A DNA stretch of 64,000 nucleotides from assembly GCA_022484595.1 (NCBI GenBank), contig JAKVLB010000001.1, forward strand, positions 62,001-126,000. Direction: 5' to 3'. Under the pieces are notes generated by a model. The model did not search any database. It was not told the DNA's origin and was given only the letters and a program-made list of their open reading frames with translations. The stretch is from Mageeibacillus sp. (GTDB taxonomy: Bacteria > Bacillota > Clostridia > Saccharofermentanales > Saccharofermentanaceae). Below are positions 28,650 through 38,515 of the stretch, in pieces (within the stretch, counting starts at the first letter, position 1; the number at the start of each line of letters is the position of its first letter). The translations under genes were made by a program, and so were the position numbers.

Positions 28650-30326
28650 TTATCTTAACACATTAATCATTCTGTTATATGCACAGATTACAGCTCTCAC
28701 CGATGACTTGGTCACAGATGAGGACACTCCGGCGCCAATATAGACGTTGTGGTTGTCATCGTTTTCTATTTCAATGTATGTAATAGCAGCTGAATCAGAA
28801 CCGCTCTTCATAGAGTGCTCAGAATAATCACGTATCGCAAAACCGACTCCTGTATAGTTACGCATTGCATTTACAAAGGCATCGAGAAGACCGTTTCCGC
28901 GCCCTTCAATCTCAACTTCCCTGTCATTGTCTGTAATAACAGCATGCACTGTAGATACCTGATCACTGTCCTGATTTTCCGAGAAATTCTTAAGACCGTA
29001 CGGCTCCATAACATTGATATACAGGTCATCAAACATATCGAAAACCTGCTTCGGCAGCAGTTCGCTTTCAGAACCGTTCTTTTCAGTCTCAGACTTGACA
29101 GCCGGCAGAAAATCCCGCAAAAAGCTCTTCGGAAGTCTTATGCCAAAATAGGTGTCAAGAACATAAGCGATTCCGCCTCTTCCGGACTGTGAATTAATTC
29201 TGATAATCGGTTCATAATCGCGTCCGACGTCGCCAGGATCAATAGGAAGATACGGTACTTCCCAATATTGAGATGCTGTATCTTCCATTCTCTTCTTTCC
29301 CTTGTTGATGGCATCCTGATGAGACCCGGAGAATGCTGTAAACACAAGCTTTCCGGCCCATGGGTGACGCAATGACACCTTCATTCCGGTGCATTCCTCA
29401 TAGAAATCAATTGTCTTGTTCATATCCGAGAAATCAAGTCCGGGGTCAATACCGAACATCATCATATTAACTGCCAAAGTGACAATATCACAGTTTCCGG
29501 TGCGCTCACCGTTTCCGAAAAGCGTGCCTTCCACCCTGTCGGCACCTGCCATAATTCCGAGTTCGGAAGAAGCGACAGCCGTTCCTCGGTCATTATGCGT
29601 ATGCAGAGACACAATAATCTGATTTCTCCATTTAGTATTGCGGCAGAAATACTCAACCTGATCAGCATAGACGTTAGGAGTCTGATATTCTACGGTCTCA
29701 GGCAGATTGATGATCACTTTGTTGTCAGCTGAAGGCTGCCAGCAGTCAACGACCGCATCGCAGATTGCAACAGCGAATTCAGGCTCGGTAGAAGAGAAAC
29801 TTTCCGGTGAATACTCACATATGAATCTCGTATCTGATTTGTCACCGTCTATGTACTCTCTTATCATCTTCGCGCCGCTTACCGCCAGATCAATGCATTC
29901 TTTCCTGTCAAAGCCGAAGACAACTTCTCTCTGAAGAGTGCTTGTAGAGTTATAAAGATGTATCACGACTTCACGCGCGCCTCTGACAGCGTCCATGGTC
30001 TTCTCGATAATATGCGGCCTCGACTGTGTAAGAACCTGTATTGCCACACCTTCCGGAATGAGATTGTTATCAATAAGGTAACGGCAGAAATTGTAATCTG
30101 TCTCAGAAGCCGCAGGAAACCCGATTTCTATGGTTTTGAATCCGGTCTCGCAGAGAAAATCGAAGAAATCGACCTTCTGTTCAAGAGTCATAGGAACCTC
30201 AAGAGCCTGATTTCCATCACGGAGGTCAACCGAACACCACTGCGGAGCCTTTGTTATCCTGCTGGAAGGCCATCTCCGGTCCTGCAGATTGACCGTCGGA
30301 ATAGCCTGATACCTTTGATAATTCAT
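28650..30326 (-). CDS. leuA: 2-isopropylmalate synthase
   Basis: First committed step of leucine synthesis: acetyl-CoA plus 2-oxoisovalerate. Seen: the HMGL-like motif WCSVDLRDGNQAL, metal site SLHTHNDRGTAVASSELG, and GNGERTGNCDIVTLA; a C-terminal LeuA allosteric domain completes 558 aa. The N-terminus with RRWPSSRITKAPQW marks the long (yeast/mycobacterial, LeuA2) type. The start at 30326 has GGAGG 10 nt upstream; the 26 upstream codons of open frame are part of the T-box leader. Expression should depend on uncharged tRNA-Leu. Confidence 0.96.
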   Translation of the reverse strand: MNYQRYQAIPTVNLQDRRWPSSRITKAPQWCSVDLRDGNQALEVPMTLEQKVDFFDFLCETGFKTIEIGFPAASETDYNFCRYLIDNNLIPEGVAIQVLTQSRPHIIEKTMDAVRGAREVVIHLYNSTSTLQREVVFGFDRKECIDLAVSGAKMIREYIDGDKSDTRFICEYSPESFSSTEPEFAVAICDAVVDCWQPSADNKVIINLPETVEYQTPNVYADQVEYFCRNTKWRNQIIVSLHTHNDRGTAVASSELGIMAGADRVEGTLFGNGERTGNCDIVTLAVNMMMFGIDPGLDFSDMNKTIDFYEECTGMKVSLRHPWAGKLVFTAFSGSHQDAINKGKKRMEDTASQYWEVPYLPIDPGDVGRDYEPIIRINSQSGRGGIAYVLDTYFGIRLPKSFLRDFLPAVKSETEKNGSESELLPKQVFDMFDDLYINVMEPYGLKNFSENQDSDQVSTVHAVITDNDREVEIEGRGNGLLDAFVNAMRNYTGVGFAIRDYSEHSMKSGSDSAAITYIEIENDDNHNVYIGAGVSSSVTKSSVRAVICAYNRMINVLR

Positions 30327-30358
30327 AGCCGGGTACCTCCTTGTACCAAATAAATAAG

Positions 30359-30634
30359 CCCCCTCGTCTCCTGAATAGAGACGAAGGGGTGTTCGCGGTA
30401 CCACTCTAATTCACCGCTCGCGCGGTGCACTCATTGATACAGGGCAAAAGCCCGATATCCGGGTTCCTGTAACGTGAAACCTTAGTACGTCCGGATCTAA
30501 TCGCTAATGCTTTCAACCCGAAGGCTCCGGGGCGAGTTCTCTTTATCGTTCATAACCGTCTCGCACCGACCGGCGGCTCTCTGTATATGCCTTCAAAAGA
30601 TAATATTCCTCATCATCGCCATGAATATTAAGTT
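30359..30634 (-). promoter_or_regulatory. T-box leader (tRNA-Leu specific) of leuA
   Basis: Minus strand features in order: stem I with AGAGAGCCGCCGG and the GGTGCGAG distal element; specifier CTC (Leu) at 30534-30536 followed by GCCCCGGAGCC; the T-box motif AGAGTGGTACCGCG (30394-30407); and the terminator CCCCTTCGTCTC/GAGACGAGGGG (about 30359-30390) followed by a weak U-rich run. This accounts for nearly all of the roughly 350 bases between murD and leuA. Binding of uncharged tRNA-Leu would favour antitermination. Confidence 0.95.
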
Positions 30635-30640
30635 GCTTTC

Positions 30641-30669
30641 AATCTAACAAACAATCAGTGACTTGTCAA
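30641..30669 (-). promoter_or_regulatory. Promoter of the leuA T-box transcript
   Basis: Minus strand -35 TTGACA (30664-30669), 17-bp spacer, -10 TAGATT (30641-30646), immediately after the murD stop. Confidence 0.75.
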
Positions 30670-30675
30670 TTACAA

Positions 30676-32166
30676 TCACTTAAGGTCATTGACAAGCTCT
30701 CTGAACATATCACCTCTGTGCTCAAAATGTCTGAAATGGTCATAAGACGTACCAACCGATGACATAATGACAATCTCCTCCGGTCTGGCAAGTTCCCTTG
30801 CTTTCCCGATAGCTTCGTTGAACGCATTAATCACGTTGTCTCGCGTCTGAGGAAATTCATAGACATCACCGGGATTATCCTTGATTCTGTATACGCTGTA
30901 TTTACGTCCGCAGGCTTCTTCGGCAAGAATATCTTCTATCAGATCACCGTTTGAACCGTATATGACTATCCGGTCACAGACCTTCAGTATTGCATCACCA
31001 AGCCCGGTATAGATGCATTTCTTGTCAGCACCTCCGCAGATAAGCACGCCGTGCTCGTCCCTGTCGGCAAGGGCATTCATCGTATTCATGGAACGGTTCG
31101 GCGAAGTATCGATGGATGAGTTATACCATCTTACACCGTCAAGTTCTCTGATAAGCTCAATTCTATGGGGAACACCTTTGAAATTTTTCGCGACATAAGC
31201 AATATCTTCGGCATCAGCATAACCGATAGTGGCGGCAATGGCTGCAAGAAAATTCTCAACATTGTGGTTGCCTGGAATAAAGATATCGTTCTTGTCGCAG
31301 ATAACCGTCCTGCTGCCGGCATCTTCATAAACCAGCTCTGTTCCGTCAAGGTATGCGTGAGGACAAAGCGACGATCCGTCACGAAGAGCTGATTCCCTGT
31401 CGCTCGAAAAAAACATCACTCTGCCTCTCGCCTCTTTCCTCATGTCGTAGGTGATATCACAGCCGCTGTTGAGAATAACCCTGCCGCAGGCACTCTGGTT
31501 TATAAAGACATTCATTTTCGCCCTTATGTATTCATCATAATCTTTATGGAAATCAAGATGGTTGGGCGTAATATTTGTAACTATCGCGACATCGGCAGGT
31601 GTATGCATTCCAAGCAGCTGGAACGACGACAGCTCAAGAACTACCTTATCTTCGGAAGTCATATCCTCAACCTTATCGAGAAGCGGCGTGCCTATATTGC
31701 CGCCCAGGTATACCCTGTATCCGGCTTTTCTCAGTATCTCGCTTGTGAGAGTCGATGTGGTAGTCTTGCCGTCCGAACCTGTGACAGCAAAAATCTCAGC
31801 AGGACACAGCGACATAAACAGCTCCATCTCAGTTGTAAGTATTGAACCCCCGGCCTTGCAAGCCTGAAGCGCCTCTGTCTCAAAACGCATCTTAGGAGTC
31901 TTGAACACGATGTCATAGTCTTCTTTCGCAAGTCCGTCGAGATAATTATCACCTATTGACCAGTTGATGCAGATATTTTCTCTTTCAAATTCTTTGATTG
32001 TCTCCGACATAACCGGGTCATCGCCTGAAAGCTTATCGAACGCGGTGACATTGCAACCAAGTCCGCAAAGCCATCTGATCAGCGGTCTGTTTGAGATTCC
32101 AACGCCGATAACCGCCGCCTTGCGTCCCCTTATATAATTCTTAAAATCCTGAAGCCTGTAGTTCAC
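30676..32166 (-). CDS. murD: UDP-N-acetylmuramoylalanine--D-glutamate ligase
   Basis: Cytoplasmic cell wall enzyme that adds D-Glu to UDP-MurNAc-L-Ala. The N-terminal Rossmann-like AAVIGVGISNRPLIRWL, ATP site TGSDGKTTTSTLTSE, LGGNIGTPLL, ELSSFQL (typical of MurD) and ITPNHLDFH are present. 496 aa, slightly longer than the usual ~450. It starts with GTG, supported by AAGGAGG 8-9 nt upstream. No other mur genes are adjacent. It follows the ABC exporter genes by 14 bases and may be cotranscribed with them. Confidence 0.95.
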   Translation of the reverse strand: MNYRLQDFKNYIRGRKAAVIGVGISNRPLIRWLCGLGCNVTAFDKLSGDDPVMSETIKEFERENICINWSIGDNYLDGLAKEDYDIVFKTPKMRFETEALQACKAGGSILTTEMELFMSLCPAEIFAVTGSDGKTTTSTLTSEILRKAGYRVYLGGNIGTPLLDKVEDMTSEDKVVLELSSFQLLGMHTPADVAIVTNITPNHLDFHKDYDEYIRAKMNVFINQSACGRVILNSGCDITYDMRKEARGRVMFFSSDRESALRDGSSLCPHAYLDGTELVYEDAGSRTVICDKNDIFIPGNHNVENFLAAIAATIGYADAEDIAYVAKNFKGVPHRIELIRELDGVRWYNSSIDTSPNRSMNTMNALADRDEHGVLICGGADKKCIYTGLGDAILKVCDRIVIYGSNGDLIEDILAEEACGRKYSVYRIKDNPGDVYEFPQTRDNVINAFNEAIGKARELARPEEIVIMSSVGTSYDHFRHFEHRGDMFRELVNDLK

Positions 32167-32180
32167 TTTAAACTACCTCC

Positions 32181-33926
32181 TTAGCATGTATATGATTCAT
32201 AAAGCTTTGAATAGAAGCCGCCTTTTTGTATCAGCTCGCCGTGGCTGCCGATTTCAGAGACGGCTCCGTCTTTAAGCACTACAATCTTATCGCAATCGAC
32301 AATTGTAGACAAACGATGCGCAATAATAATACCGGTTCTGCCGTTGAGCAGCTCGCGAACGGCTTTGGATATCTTAATCTCGGTAACCAGATCTACTGAG
32401 GATGTTGCCTCATCCAGAATCATCACTGAAGGATCTGAAACTATGGCGCGCGTGATGCTCAGTAGCTGCTTTTGACCTTCCGATATATCTTCCCTGTCAG
32501 AGTCAAGATTCTCCATATATTTTGACGGAAGTCTTCTGATAAACGAATCGGCTCCCGTTCTTACGGCACCGGCAACGGCGACATCATCCGCTGCTTCAGG
32601 TCTGCCGAACTTAAGATTGTCGATTATTCTGCCGTCTTCAAACCACGTGTCCTGAGTTACAATACCGATATAATGTCTGAGTCTGTTTCTTGACATTCTC
32701 CTTATTGAAATTCCGTTTATGAGAATATCTCCGGAATCAAGATCATAGAAGCGCATCAGAACGTTGATCAGTGTCGTTTTACCGCAACCGGTCGGTCCTA
32801 CAATTGCAAAAGTCTCATTCGGATTAACGGTAAAAGAGATATGCTTAAGCACCGGTTTTCCGGGAACATAAGAGAATGAAACGTCACGGAATTCTATAGA
32901 GACATTGCCGGAAGACAAATCAGAATCTTCCTGAACCGGTTCATCTATATCCTGTTCTTCTTCAGCAGAATCCAGAAAATCTACTATTCTGTCGAGACAA
33001 GCTACAGAATCCGACAGCTCAGTATATACAGATGACAGATCATTGAATGGCTTCATAAACTGATTTGCGTACGCGAGCAGTGAAGAAAGCGCACCTACCG
33101 TCAGGCCGCCTGCTATGCATGATGCTGCTCCGGTAAACACAACACCTGCGTAAATAAGCGCGTTGACAAAACGTGTTGTAGGATTGCTTACCGAGGACAG
33201 AAATACAGCTTTTGTCGAAGTCTTTCTGAACTGACGGTTGAGTTCATCGAACTCAGTGCACTTGTTTCCGGTAATTCCGTATGAATAGCATTCCCTGAAG
33301 TTGGTTGTCATCTCCGACAGGAATGATGTCTGACGGCTCCTTATGTCAGCCTGCTTTTTGAATGATTTGAATGATCCTTGAGCTATAAGATAAGAAACGA
33401 TAAAGGATACCGGGGTAAATATCAGCACAAACAGAGCAATTCTCCAGCTGATGAACAGCATTATACCGAGAGTAAAAACAATCGACACTATCCCGGATAC
33501 AAACTGATTCAGAAATAGAATCATGCCGTCTCCTACTGTCTCACAATCGCTTATGAGCATGCTCTGAACGTATCCCGTCTGAGACATGTCAAGATATTTC
33601 ATAGGAAGTCTTCCTATTTTTGAATATGCCGCATTTCGAAGTTCGAATACCATATCATAGGATGCCCTGGCATTAAGCCTGAACAGAACCGCCTGAGCAA
33701 TTGAAGACATGACAATTAGAACAAGCATAATCGATATATTCTCCGCAAGCATCCGATTTACACTGAAGCCATCCGTAGAGATAACATCTATGGCTCTTCC
33801 TGCAAAATAAGGAATGAGCATTGCAAGCGCGGAATAAACAAAGGCACACATTGATGAAGCGCCGACATCTTTAAGACCGTTCTTCATATACGGCTTTATG
33901 CGTCCGACAGTTTTGAATTCAGACAT
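32181..33926 (-). CDS. ABC exporter, fused membrane/ATPase subunit (second of a pair)
   Basis: Half-transporter with six membrane helices then an ATPase domain. Walker A GPTGCGKTTLINVLMRF, signature ISEGQKQLLSITRA, Walker B SVMILDEATSSVD and H-loop IIIAHRLSTI are all intact. The start at 33926 (MSEFKTVGR) has GAGGTG upstream and overlaps the partner's stop by eight bases; 53 in-frame codons before it lie inside the partner gene. 581 aa. With the upstream gene it should form a heterodimeric exporter. In this partner the residue after Walker B is Glu (DEATS), the normal catalytic base. Substrate unknown; multidrug or lipid export is typical. Confidence 0.9.
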   Translation of the reverse strand: MSEFKTVGRIKPYMKNGLKDVGASSMCAFVYSALAMLIPYFAGRAIDVISTDGFSVNRMLAENISIMLVLIVMSSIAQAVLFRLNARASYDMVFELRNAAYSKIGRLPMKYLDMSQTGYVQSMLISDCETVGDGMILFLNQFVSGIVSIVFTLGIMLFISWRIALFVLIFTPVSFIVSYLIAQGSFKSFKKQADIRSRQTSFLSEMTTNFRECYSYGITGNKCTEFDELNRQFRKTSTKAVFLSSVSNPTTRFVNALIYAGVVFTGAASCIAGGLTVGALSSLLAYANQFMKPFNDLSSVYTELSDSVACLDRIVDFLDSAEEEQDIDEPVQEDSDLSSGNVSIEFRDVSFSYVPGKPVLKHISFTVNPNETFAIVGPTGCGKTTLINVLMRFYDLDSGDILINGISIRRMSRNRLRHYIGIVTQDTWFEDGRIIDNLKFGRPEAADDVAVAGAVRTGADSFIRRLPSKYMENLDSDREDISEGQKQLLSITRAIVSDPSVMILDEATSSVDLVTEIKISKAVRELLNGRTGIIIAHRLSTIVDCDKIVVLKDGAVSEIGSHGELIQKGGFYSKLYESYTC

Positions 33927-35649
33927 CAGGCACCTCACTTCTCTTCTGTAAAGAACAAAGATAGCGGTATTTTTCGCTTTCTCTGAGCAGCTGTTCATGT
34001 GTGCCGATACAGTCGATCCTGCCATCGTCCATAAGAACAATCCTGTCACATATGCTGACGGTGCCGATCTTCTGTGATATGACAATTACCGTAGGTTTAT
34101 AGCCTGAGTTCAGAAGATTGCCGAGAAGTCTGTGTTCCGTAACGCTGTCAAGAGCAGATGTCGAATCGTCGAGAATAAGTATTCCGGGGCGGCCGGCAAC
34201 GGCTCTTGCAATTCCTATACGCTGCTTCTGTCCACCCGACAGTCCTGAGCCGTTGGATTCAACCTTATAGCCAAGTCCCTCACTCTTTCCCCTTATTACA
34301 TCGTCAGTGCAGGACATTCTGACTGCGTCATCAATATCACAGACATTGATATTGCTTCTGCCGAGACTGATATTATCACCTATTGATCCGCTGAATATTC
34401 TCGTTTTCTGAAACGAGTATCCGACACAGCCGGTAATGCTTTTCCTTGAGATTCCGTCAACAGGCACGCCGTCTATTGCAACCATTCCGGAATCGGCATG
34501 ATAGAGTCCGGCTATAAGCGAAGCGACCGTAGATTTGCCGGAGCCCGTGCTTCCGATTATTCCGAATCTCTCTCCTTCAGCTATATCAAAACTTATATTG
34601 CTCAGTGAACTTTCCGAGTTGCCCTGATAAGTAAAACTGACGTCGCGAAAACTGACTGTATGAGCAGCCTTAGCACTGTCAAGCGTTTTTGCGTCTGAAT
34701 GTCTTTCCGGCTCAATTGCGAGAATAGACTCTACTCTGTCAGCGCATGCGATTGCACGGCTGACTGATACTATAAGATTTGCAAGCTTTATAAGTTCAAT
34801 CAGAATCTGCGACATGTAATTATAAAGTGCAACGACCTGACCCTGAGTGAGACTGCCTGAGCTTACATTTATGGCACCCGAGTAGATCAGAGCGCAAATA
34901 GCAAGATTTACAACTGCGAAGGTTATAGGATTGAGCCACCCTGACAGAAATGCGGCATTGATCTGATTGCCGCAGAGAGACTCACTCTCATCGCGAAAAT
35001 GTTTTGCATCGTCTTCACTCCTGTTATAGCTTCTGATAACCCTCACACCGGCCAGACCGTTATGTGCGGCTGACACAAGCCTGTCAAGACCGGTTCTTGT
35101 CTTGGAATACAGCGGCACCGCGCGCTTCATGTTGAGTGCAACTATTATTGAAAGTGCAGCGACGGTAACAACAAATATAAGCGCAAGTGTTGGACTTACC
35201 GTGAACGCCATTACAGTCGCACCTATGACGATGAAGGGTGACCTGAGCAGAAGTCTGAGAAAGAGATTAATTCCGGATGATATCTGATTGACGTCAGATG
35301 TAAGGGATGTGATTATTCCGGAAGCGCCAAGCTTCTCATAATCCGTTACCGACAGATCCTCCACCTTACGGAAAAGCTCAGCCCTTATATCAGAAGATAT
35401 TCCGCAGGCGCTGTACGCGGCGAAATACTGTGCAAGAATTGCACTGATATACCCTGTAACCGCAAACAGTCCGAGAATTACCACATGTTTAGCAATGTAA
35501 TCCGAATTTCCGGCGTTGATTCCGGTATCAATTATTCTCGCAACAATTATCGGAACTGTAAGTTCAAAGCATGCTTCTGACAACTTGAAAACAGGGCTCA
35601 AAACCGACTGAACCCTGTAATTTCTGAAATACTTCAACGTCGTCTTCAT
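33919..35649 (-). CDS. ABC exporter, fused membrane/ATPase subunit (first of a pair)
   Basis: 576-aa half-transporter: six membrane helices in the first ~310 residues, then Walker A GSTGSGKSTVASLIAGL, signature GLSGGQKQRIGIARA, Walker B GILILDDSTSALD and a switch region VIVISQKIGT. The residue after Walker B is Asp instead of Glu (DDSTS) and the H-loop His is replaced by Gln (SQKIG). This is the degenerate nucleotide site typical of one partner of heterodimeric exporters, as in the BmrC/BmrD type. It starts four bases inside the end of the amidohydrolase gene. Confidence 0.9.
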   Translation of the reverse strand: MKTTLKYFRNYRVQSVLSPVFKLSEACFELTVPIIVARIIDTGINAGNSDYIAKHVVILGLFAVTGYISAILAQYFAAYSACGISSDIRAELFRKVEDLSVTDYEKLGASGIITSLTSDVNQISSGINLFLRLLLRSPFIVIGATVMAFTVSPTLALIFVVTVAALSIIVALNMKRAVPLYSKTRTGLDRLVSAAHNGLAGVRVIRSYNRSEDDAKHFRDESESLCGNQINAAFLSGWLNPITFAVVNLAICALIYSGAINVSSGSLTQGQVVALYNYMSQILIELIKLANLIVSVSRAIACADRVESILAIEPERHSDAKTLDSAKAAHTVSFRDVSFTYQGNSESSLSNISFDIAEGERFGIIGSTGSGKSTVASLIAGLYHADSGMVAIDGVPVDGISRKSITGCVGYSFQKTRIFSGSIGDNISLGRSNINVCDIDDAVRMSCTDDVIRGKSEGLGYKVESNGSGLSGGQKQRIGIARAVAGRPGILILDDSTSALDSVTEHRLLGNLLNSGYKPTVIVISQKIGTVSICDRIVLMDDGRIDCIGTHEQLLRESEKYRYLCSLQKRSEVPDV

Positions 35650-36914
35650 CGGATTTCCTTCATAAGCCGTTCTGCATCGTCATATACCGAATTAATATCT
35701 ATGGTGGTATACCTTCCGTCCTCATAAAGAATCTTACCTGCAATCATTGTCATCCTGACTGTCTGCGGACTTGCACTGTATATCAGATTTGCGACAATGT
35801 TATTCTCCGGCTTCATGCAGGGAGTGTTCATGTCAATCATAATTACGTCTGCCTGTCTTCCGGGTGCGAGAATATCGCAGTCTGTCAGTCCCATGCATTT
35901 GGCGCCGCCTGAAGTTGCAGACCTCAAAGTATCGAACGGCGCAATTGAAGCAGCTCTTCCCTCTGCAATATTTGACAGAGTATTATCAAGATACATCTCA
36001 CGGAACATATCCAGGGCATTGTTTGATCCAGCCCCGTCGGTTCCTATGCCTGTGTTTATTCCGCGCTTCTCAAATTCTGACACTCTCGCGATACCGCTCG
36101 CCAGCTTTATGTTGGAGCAGGCGTTGAATACAGCCGTAAGTCCCCTCTGACTGTAAATATCCATATCTTCATCGTTGAACCATACACAGTGGAATCCGCC
36201 TCCGCCGTAATCATATAATCCTAATTTATCGAAAAGCTTCGCCGGAGTCATGCCGTATCTCGCGATACAACCGTCCACCTCGTCTCTGGTCTCTGAAATA
36301 TGGGAATATACCGGAGCCTTGTAGTCATGGGCTATCTGAGATATTCTCTCCATAATGTTCCTTGAGGTTGTGTATTCGGCATGGAATCCCAGTCTGTAAC
36401 TGATAAGCGGGTCAAGACTGTTATATGTTTTATATTCATTCTCAAGTCTGTCAATACCGCCAAAATCATTTACCGAGCCGCAGAATACATACCTGAATCC
36501 GGTCTCAACCGCCGCCCTGGCGCTTTGTTCCGGATTAAAATACATATCAAAACAGGATGTTATACCGCCTGCAAGATACTCGGCAAATCCAAGCTTGCTG
36601 AATGTATATATATGCTCATCTTTGAGCTTTGCTTCTCTTGGGAAAATAGCCTTATGAAGCCATTCATCAAGCGTCAGGTCATCGGCAAGAGACCTTGCGA
36701 AAACCATCGCTGTATGAGTGTGGCAATTCTTGAATCCCGGCATAAGCAGATTGTTCATACAATCAATCTGCCTGTCAAAGACGTTTTTCTGTGCGGGGAC
36801 ATCATCTGCAGTACCGACATAGCTGATTCTGCTGCCGTCAGTCCAAAGCTCACCGCTGATGATTCTGTCTGACTCCATAGTAAGAATTCTCGCATTGTAA
36901 AACCTTATTGTCAT
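35646..36914 (-). CDS. Amidohydrolase, MTA/SAH deaminase-like
   Basis: Metal-dependent deaminase of the MtaD/SsnA/TrzN group. The N-terminal metal site is MPGFKNCHTHTAMVFARSLADD, read as MPGFKNCHTH then TAMVFARSL; further ligands are in RLGFHAEYTTS, VYSHISETRDE and GIGTDGAGSNN. 422 aa. Known members deaminate S-adenosylhomocysteine, 5'-methylthioadenosine or guanine-like compounds; the exact substrate cannot be read. It overlaps the ABC exporter operon by four bases, so it may be cotranscribed with it; whether that reflects a shared substrate is unknown. Confidence 0.85.
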   Translation of the reverse strand: MTIRFYNARILTMESDRIISGELWTDGSRISYVGTADDVPAQKNVFDRQIDCMNNLLMPGFKNCHTHTAMVFARSLADDLTLDEWLHKAIFPREAKLKDEHIYTFSKLGFAEYLAGGITSCFDMYFNPEQSARAAVETGFRYVFCGSVNDFGGIDRLENEYKTYNSLDPLISYRLGFHAEYTTSRNIMERISQIAHDYKAPVYSHISETRDEVDGCIARYGMTPAKLFDKLGLYDYGGGGFHCVWFNDEDMDIYSQRGLTAVFNACSNIKLASGIARVSEFEKRGINTGIGTDGAGSNNALDMFREMYLDNTLSNIAEGRAASIAPFDTLRSATSGGAKCMGLTDCDILAPGRQADVIMIDMNTPCMKPENNIVANLIYSASPQTVRMTMIAGKILYEDGRYTTIDINSVYDDAERLMKEIR

Positions 36915-36944
36915 AAATTAGCCTTCTTTCTCAAACATAACGCA

Positions 36945-38504
36945 TTATAGCAGAGGAGCCACAAGTCTCAGCAATGATTTTGCAAAATCAATCAGAATGC
37001 TCGTCTTCTGCTTTGACTTCTCAGTCACATCACGACAACTGTCTATCGTTTCATTAAAATCCTTCAATACATCAGCGATGCAGTCACAATTATACATTGC
37101 CACAGCATCTTCAAAATGATGGAAAAGGCTTCTGTAATCAAGATTGATGGTTCCGACCACGCAGATACTGTCGTCCGAAATACACATCTTCGCGTGTTCA
37201 AATCCAGGTGTATACTCGTAAATCTTCACGCCGTTCAGTGCCAGAAATTTATAATACGATCTCGTAACGCTGTAGACAGTCTTCTTGTCAGGTACTCCCG
37301 GCGTTATAATCCTGACGTCTACGCCTCTTTTCGCCGCCAGGACAAAAGCACGGTTAAGTTCGTCAGATAAAACAAGATAAGGTGACATAAACCAGCAATA
37401 ATTCTTTGCGCTGTTAAGAATATTGATATAGACATTCTCCCCTACAGGCTCATTATCTATCGGACTGTCGCAGAAAGGAATAATCAGGCCGCTGCCGGGG
37501 ATCTTCTCGGGATAATTCATCCGGTAATCAATTTTTGAAGAATGCTTGCGGTCTCTCATATCAGAAAAGTTCCACATCTCCGCAAACATGGCGCTCATGA
37601 TGTCAACCGCCGGACCTTCAACCCTTATACCGGAGTCCTTCCAGTAACCATACGGACTGGTAATATTGAAATACTCGTCAGCAATGTTGAATCCGCCGGT
37701 GTAGCCGATATGTCCGTCAATTACCGTCAGCTTCCTGTGATCCCTGTTATTCATAAAAATAGACAGGACAGGCATGGCACGGTTGAAAACATTACACTTT
37801 ATGCCTTCGCTGTTAAGTTGACGCATAAAATCATAATCGACAAATACGAAGCTTCCGATATCATCATAGAGTATTCTGCAATCAACTCCTTCGGCCGCTT
37901 TTCGCTTCAGAACAGCATGAAGCGGAGCAAAAGACTCACTGTTCTCTATCGCATGGTATTCAAGATAGATAGTACTTCTCGCGTTATTTATGTCTTCAAG
38001 CTGAGCTTTGAAACAATCAGCGGCACAGTTAAAATATCTGACATCATCACCTGAAAATACCGGGAATCCGTTTCCTTTAAGGTACCCGGAAACTGAAGCA
38101 AAATTCTGATTCTCAGGCACCGAAGGATTCGCTGTTGCAGTATCCTTGATTTCCTTGAAAATATCTTTGTCAATTTTTCTGAGGCGGTTCTTCATACCTG
38201 ACAGGTAAGGGTTATATTTTGCTATAAAAAACAATATCAAACCGACAACCGGAGCGGTAAGAATAATTATAACCCATACGAGCTTCACCCTGCTGTTATT
38301 GTCCCGGGAATTAATTCCGAGAACAGTGAGCACCGCGACAGACCTCATAAGAATAGACACCGCCGGATATTTCTCGCCGACATTGAGAACAAAAAACATA
38401 AAGCAGGCAATCTGGAGCAGTATCAGCAAGGCGACCAAAATCACCCGCCCTATACTGTTCTTTATTGCACTCTTTCGTTCTCCGGTTCTTTGCTTCATAG
38501 GCAT
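36945..38504 (-). CDS. cls: Cardiolipin synthase
   Basis: Membrane phospholipase-D family enzyme that joins two phosphatidylglycerols into cardiolipin. Two N-terminal hydrophobic segments (residues ~15-95) are followed by two HKD motifs: NRDHRKLTVIDGHIGYTGG and GFEHAKMCISDDSICVVG. 519 aa, normal for the Firmicute Cls. pgsA in this window supplies its precursor. No clear ribosome site precedes either of the two near ATGs (38504 and 38498). Confidence 0.93.
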   Translation of the reverse strand: MPMKQRTGERKSAIKNSIGRVILVALLILLQIACFMFFVLNVGEKYPAVSILMRSVAVLTVLGINSRDNNSRVKLVWVIIILTAPVVGLILFFIAKYNPYLSGMKNRLRKIDKDIFKEIKDTATANPSVPENQNFASVSGYLKGNGFPVFSGDDVRYFNCAADCFKAQLEDINNARSTIYLEYHAIENSESFAPLHAVLKRKAAEGVDCRILYDDIGSFVFVDYDFMRQLNSEGIKCNVFNRAMPVLSIFMNNRDHRKLTVIDGHIGYTGGFNIADEYFNITSPYGYWKDSGIRVEGPAVDIMSAMFAEMWNFSDMRDRKHSSKIDYRMNYPEKIPGSGLIIPFCDSPIDNEPVGENVYINILNSAKNYCWFMSPYLVLSDELNRAFVLAAKRGVDVRIITPGVPDKKTVYSVTRSYYKFLALNGVKIYEYTPGFEHAKMCISDDSICVVGTINLDYRSLFHHFEDAVAMYNCDCIADVLKDFNETIDSCRDVTEKSKQKTSILIDFAKSLLRLVAPLL

Positions 38505-38515
38505 ATAACGGAAAA

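Noticed and set aside
32181-34085. Longer start for the downstream ABC exporter gene
   Set aside because: The extra 53 codons lie inside the upstream partner gene and lack a ribosome site; MSEFKTVGR at 33926 is preceded by GAGGTG.
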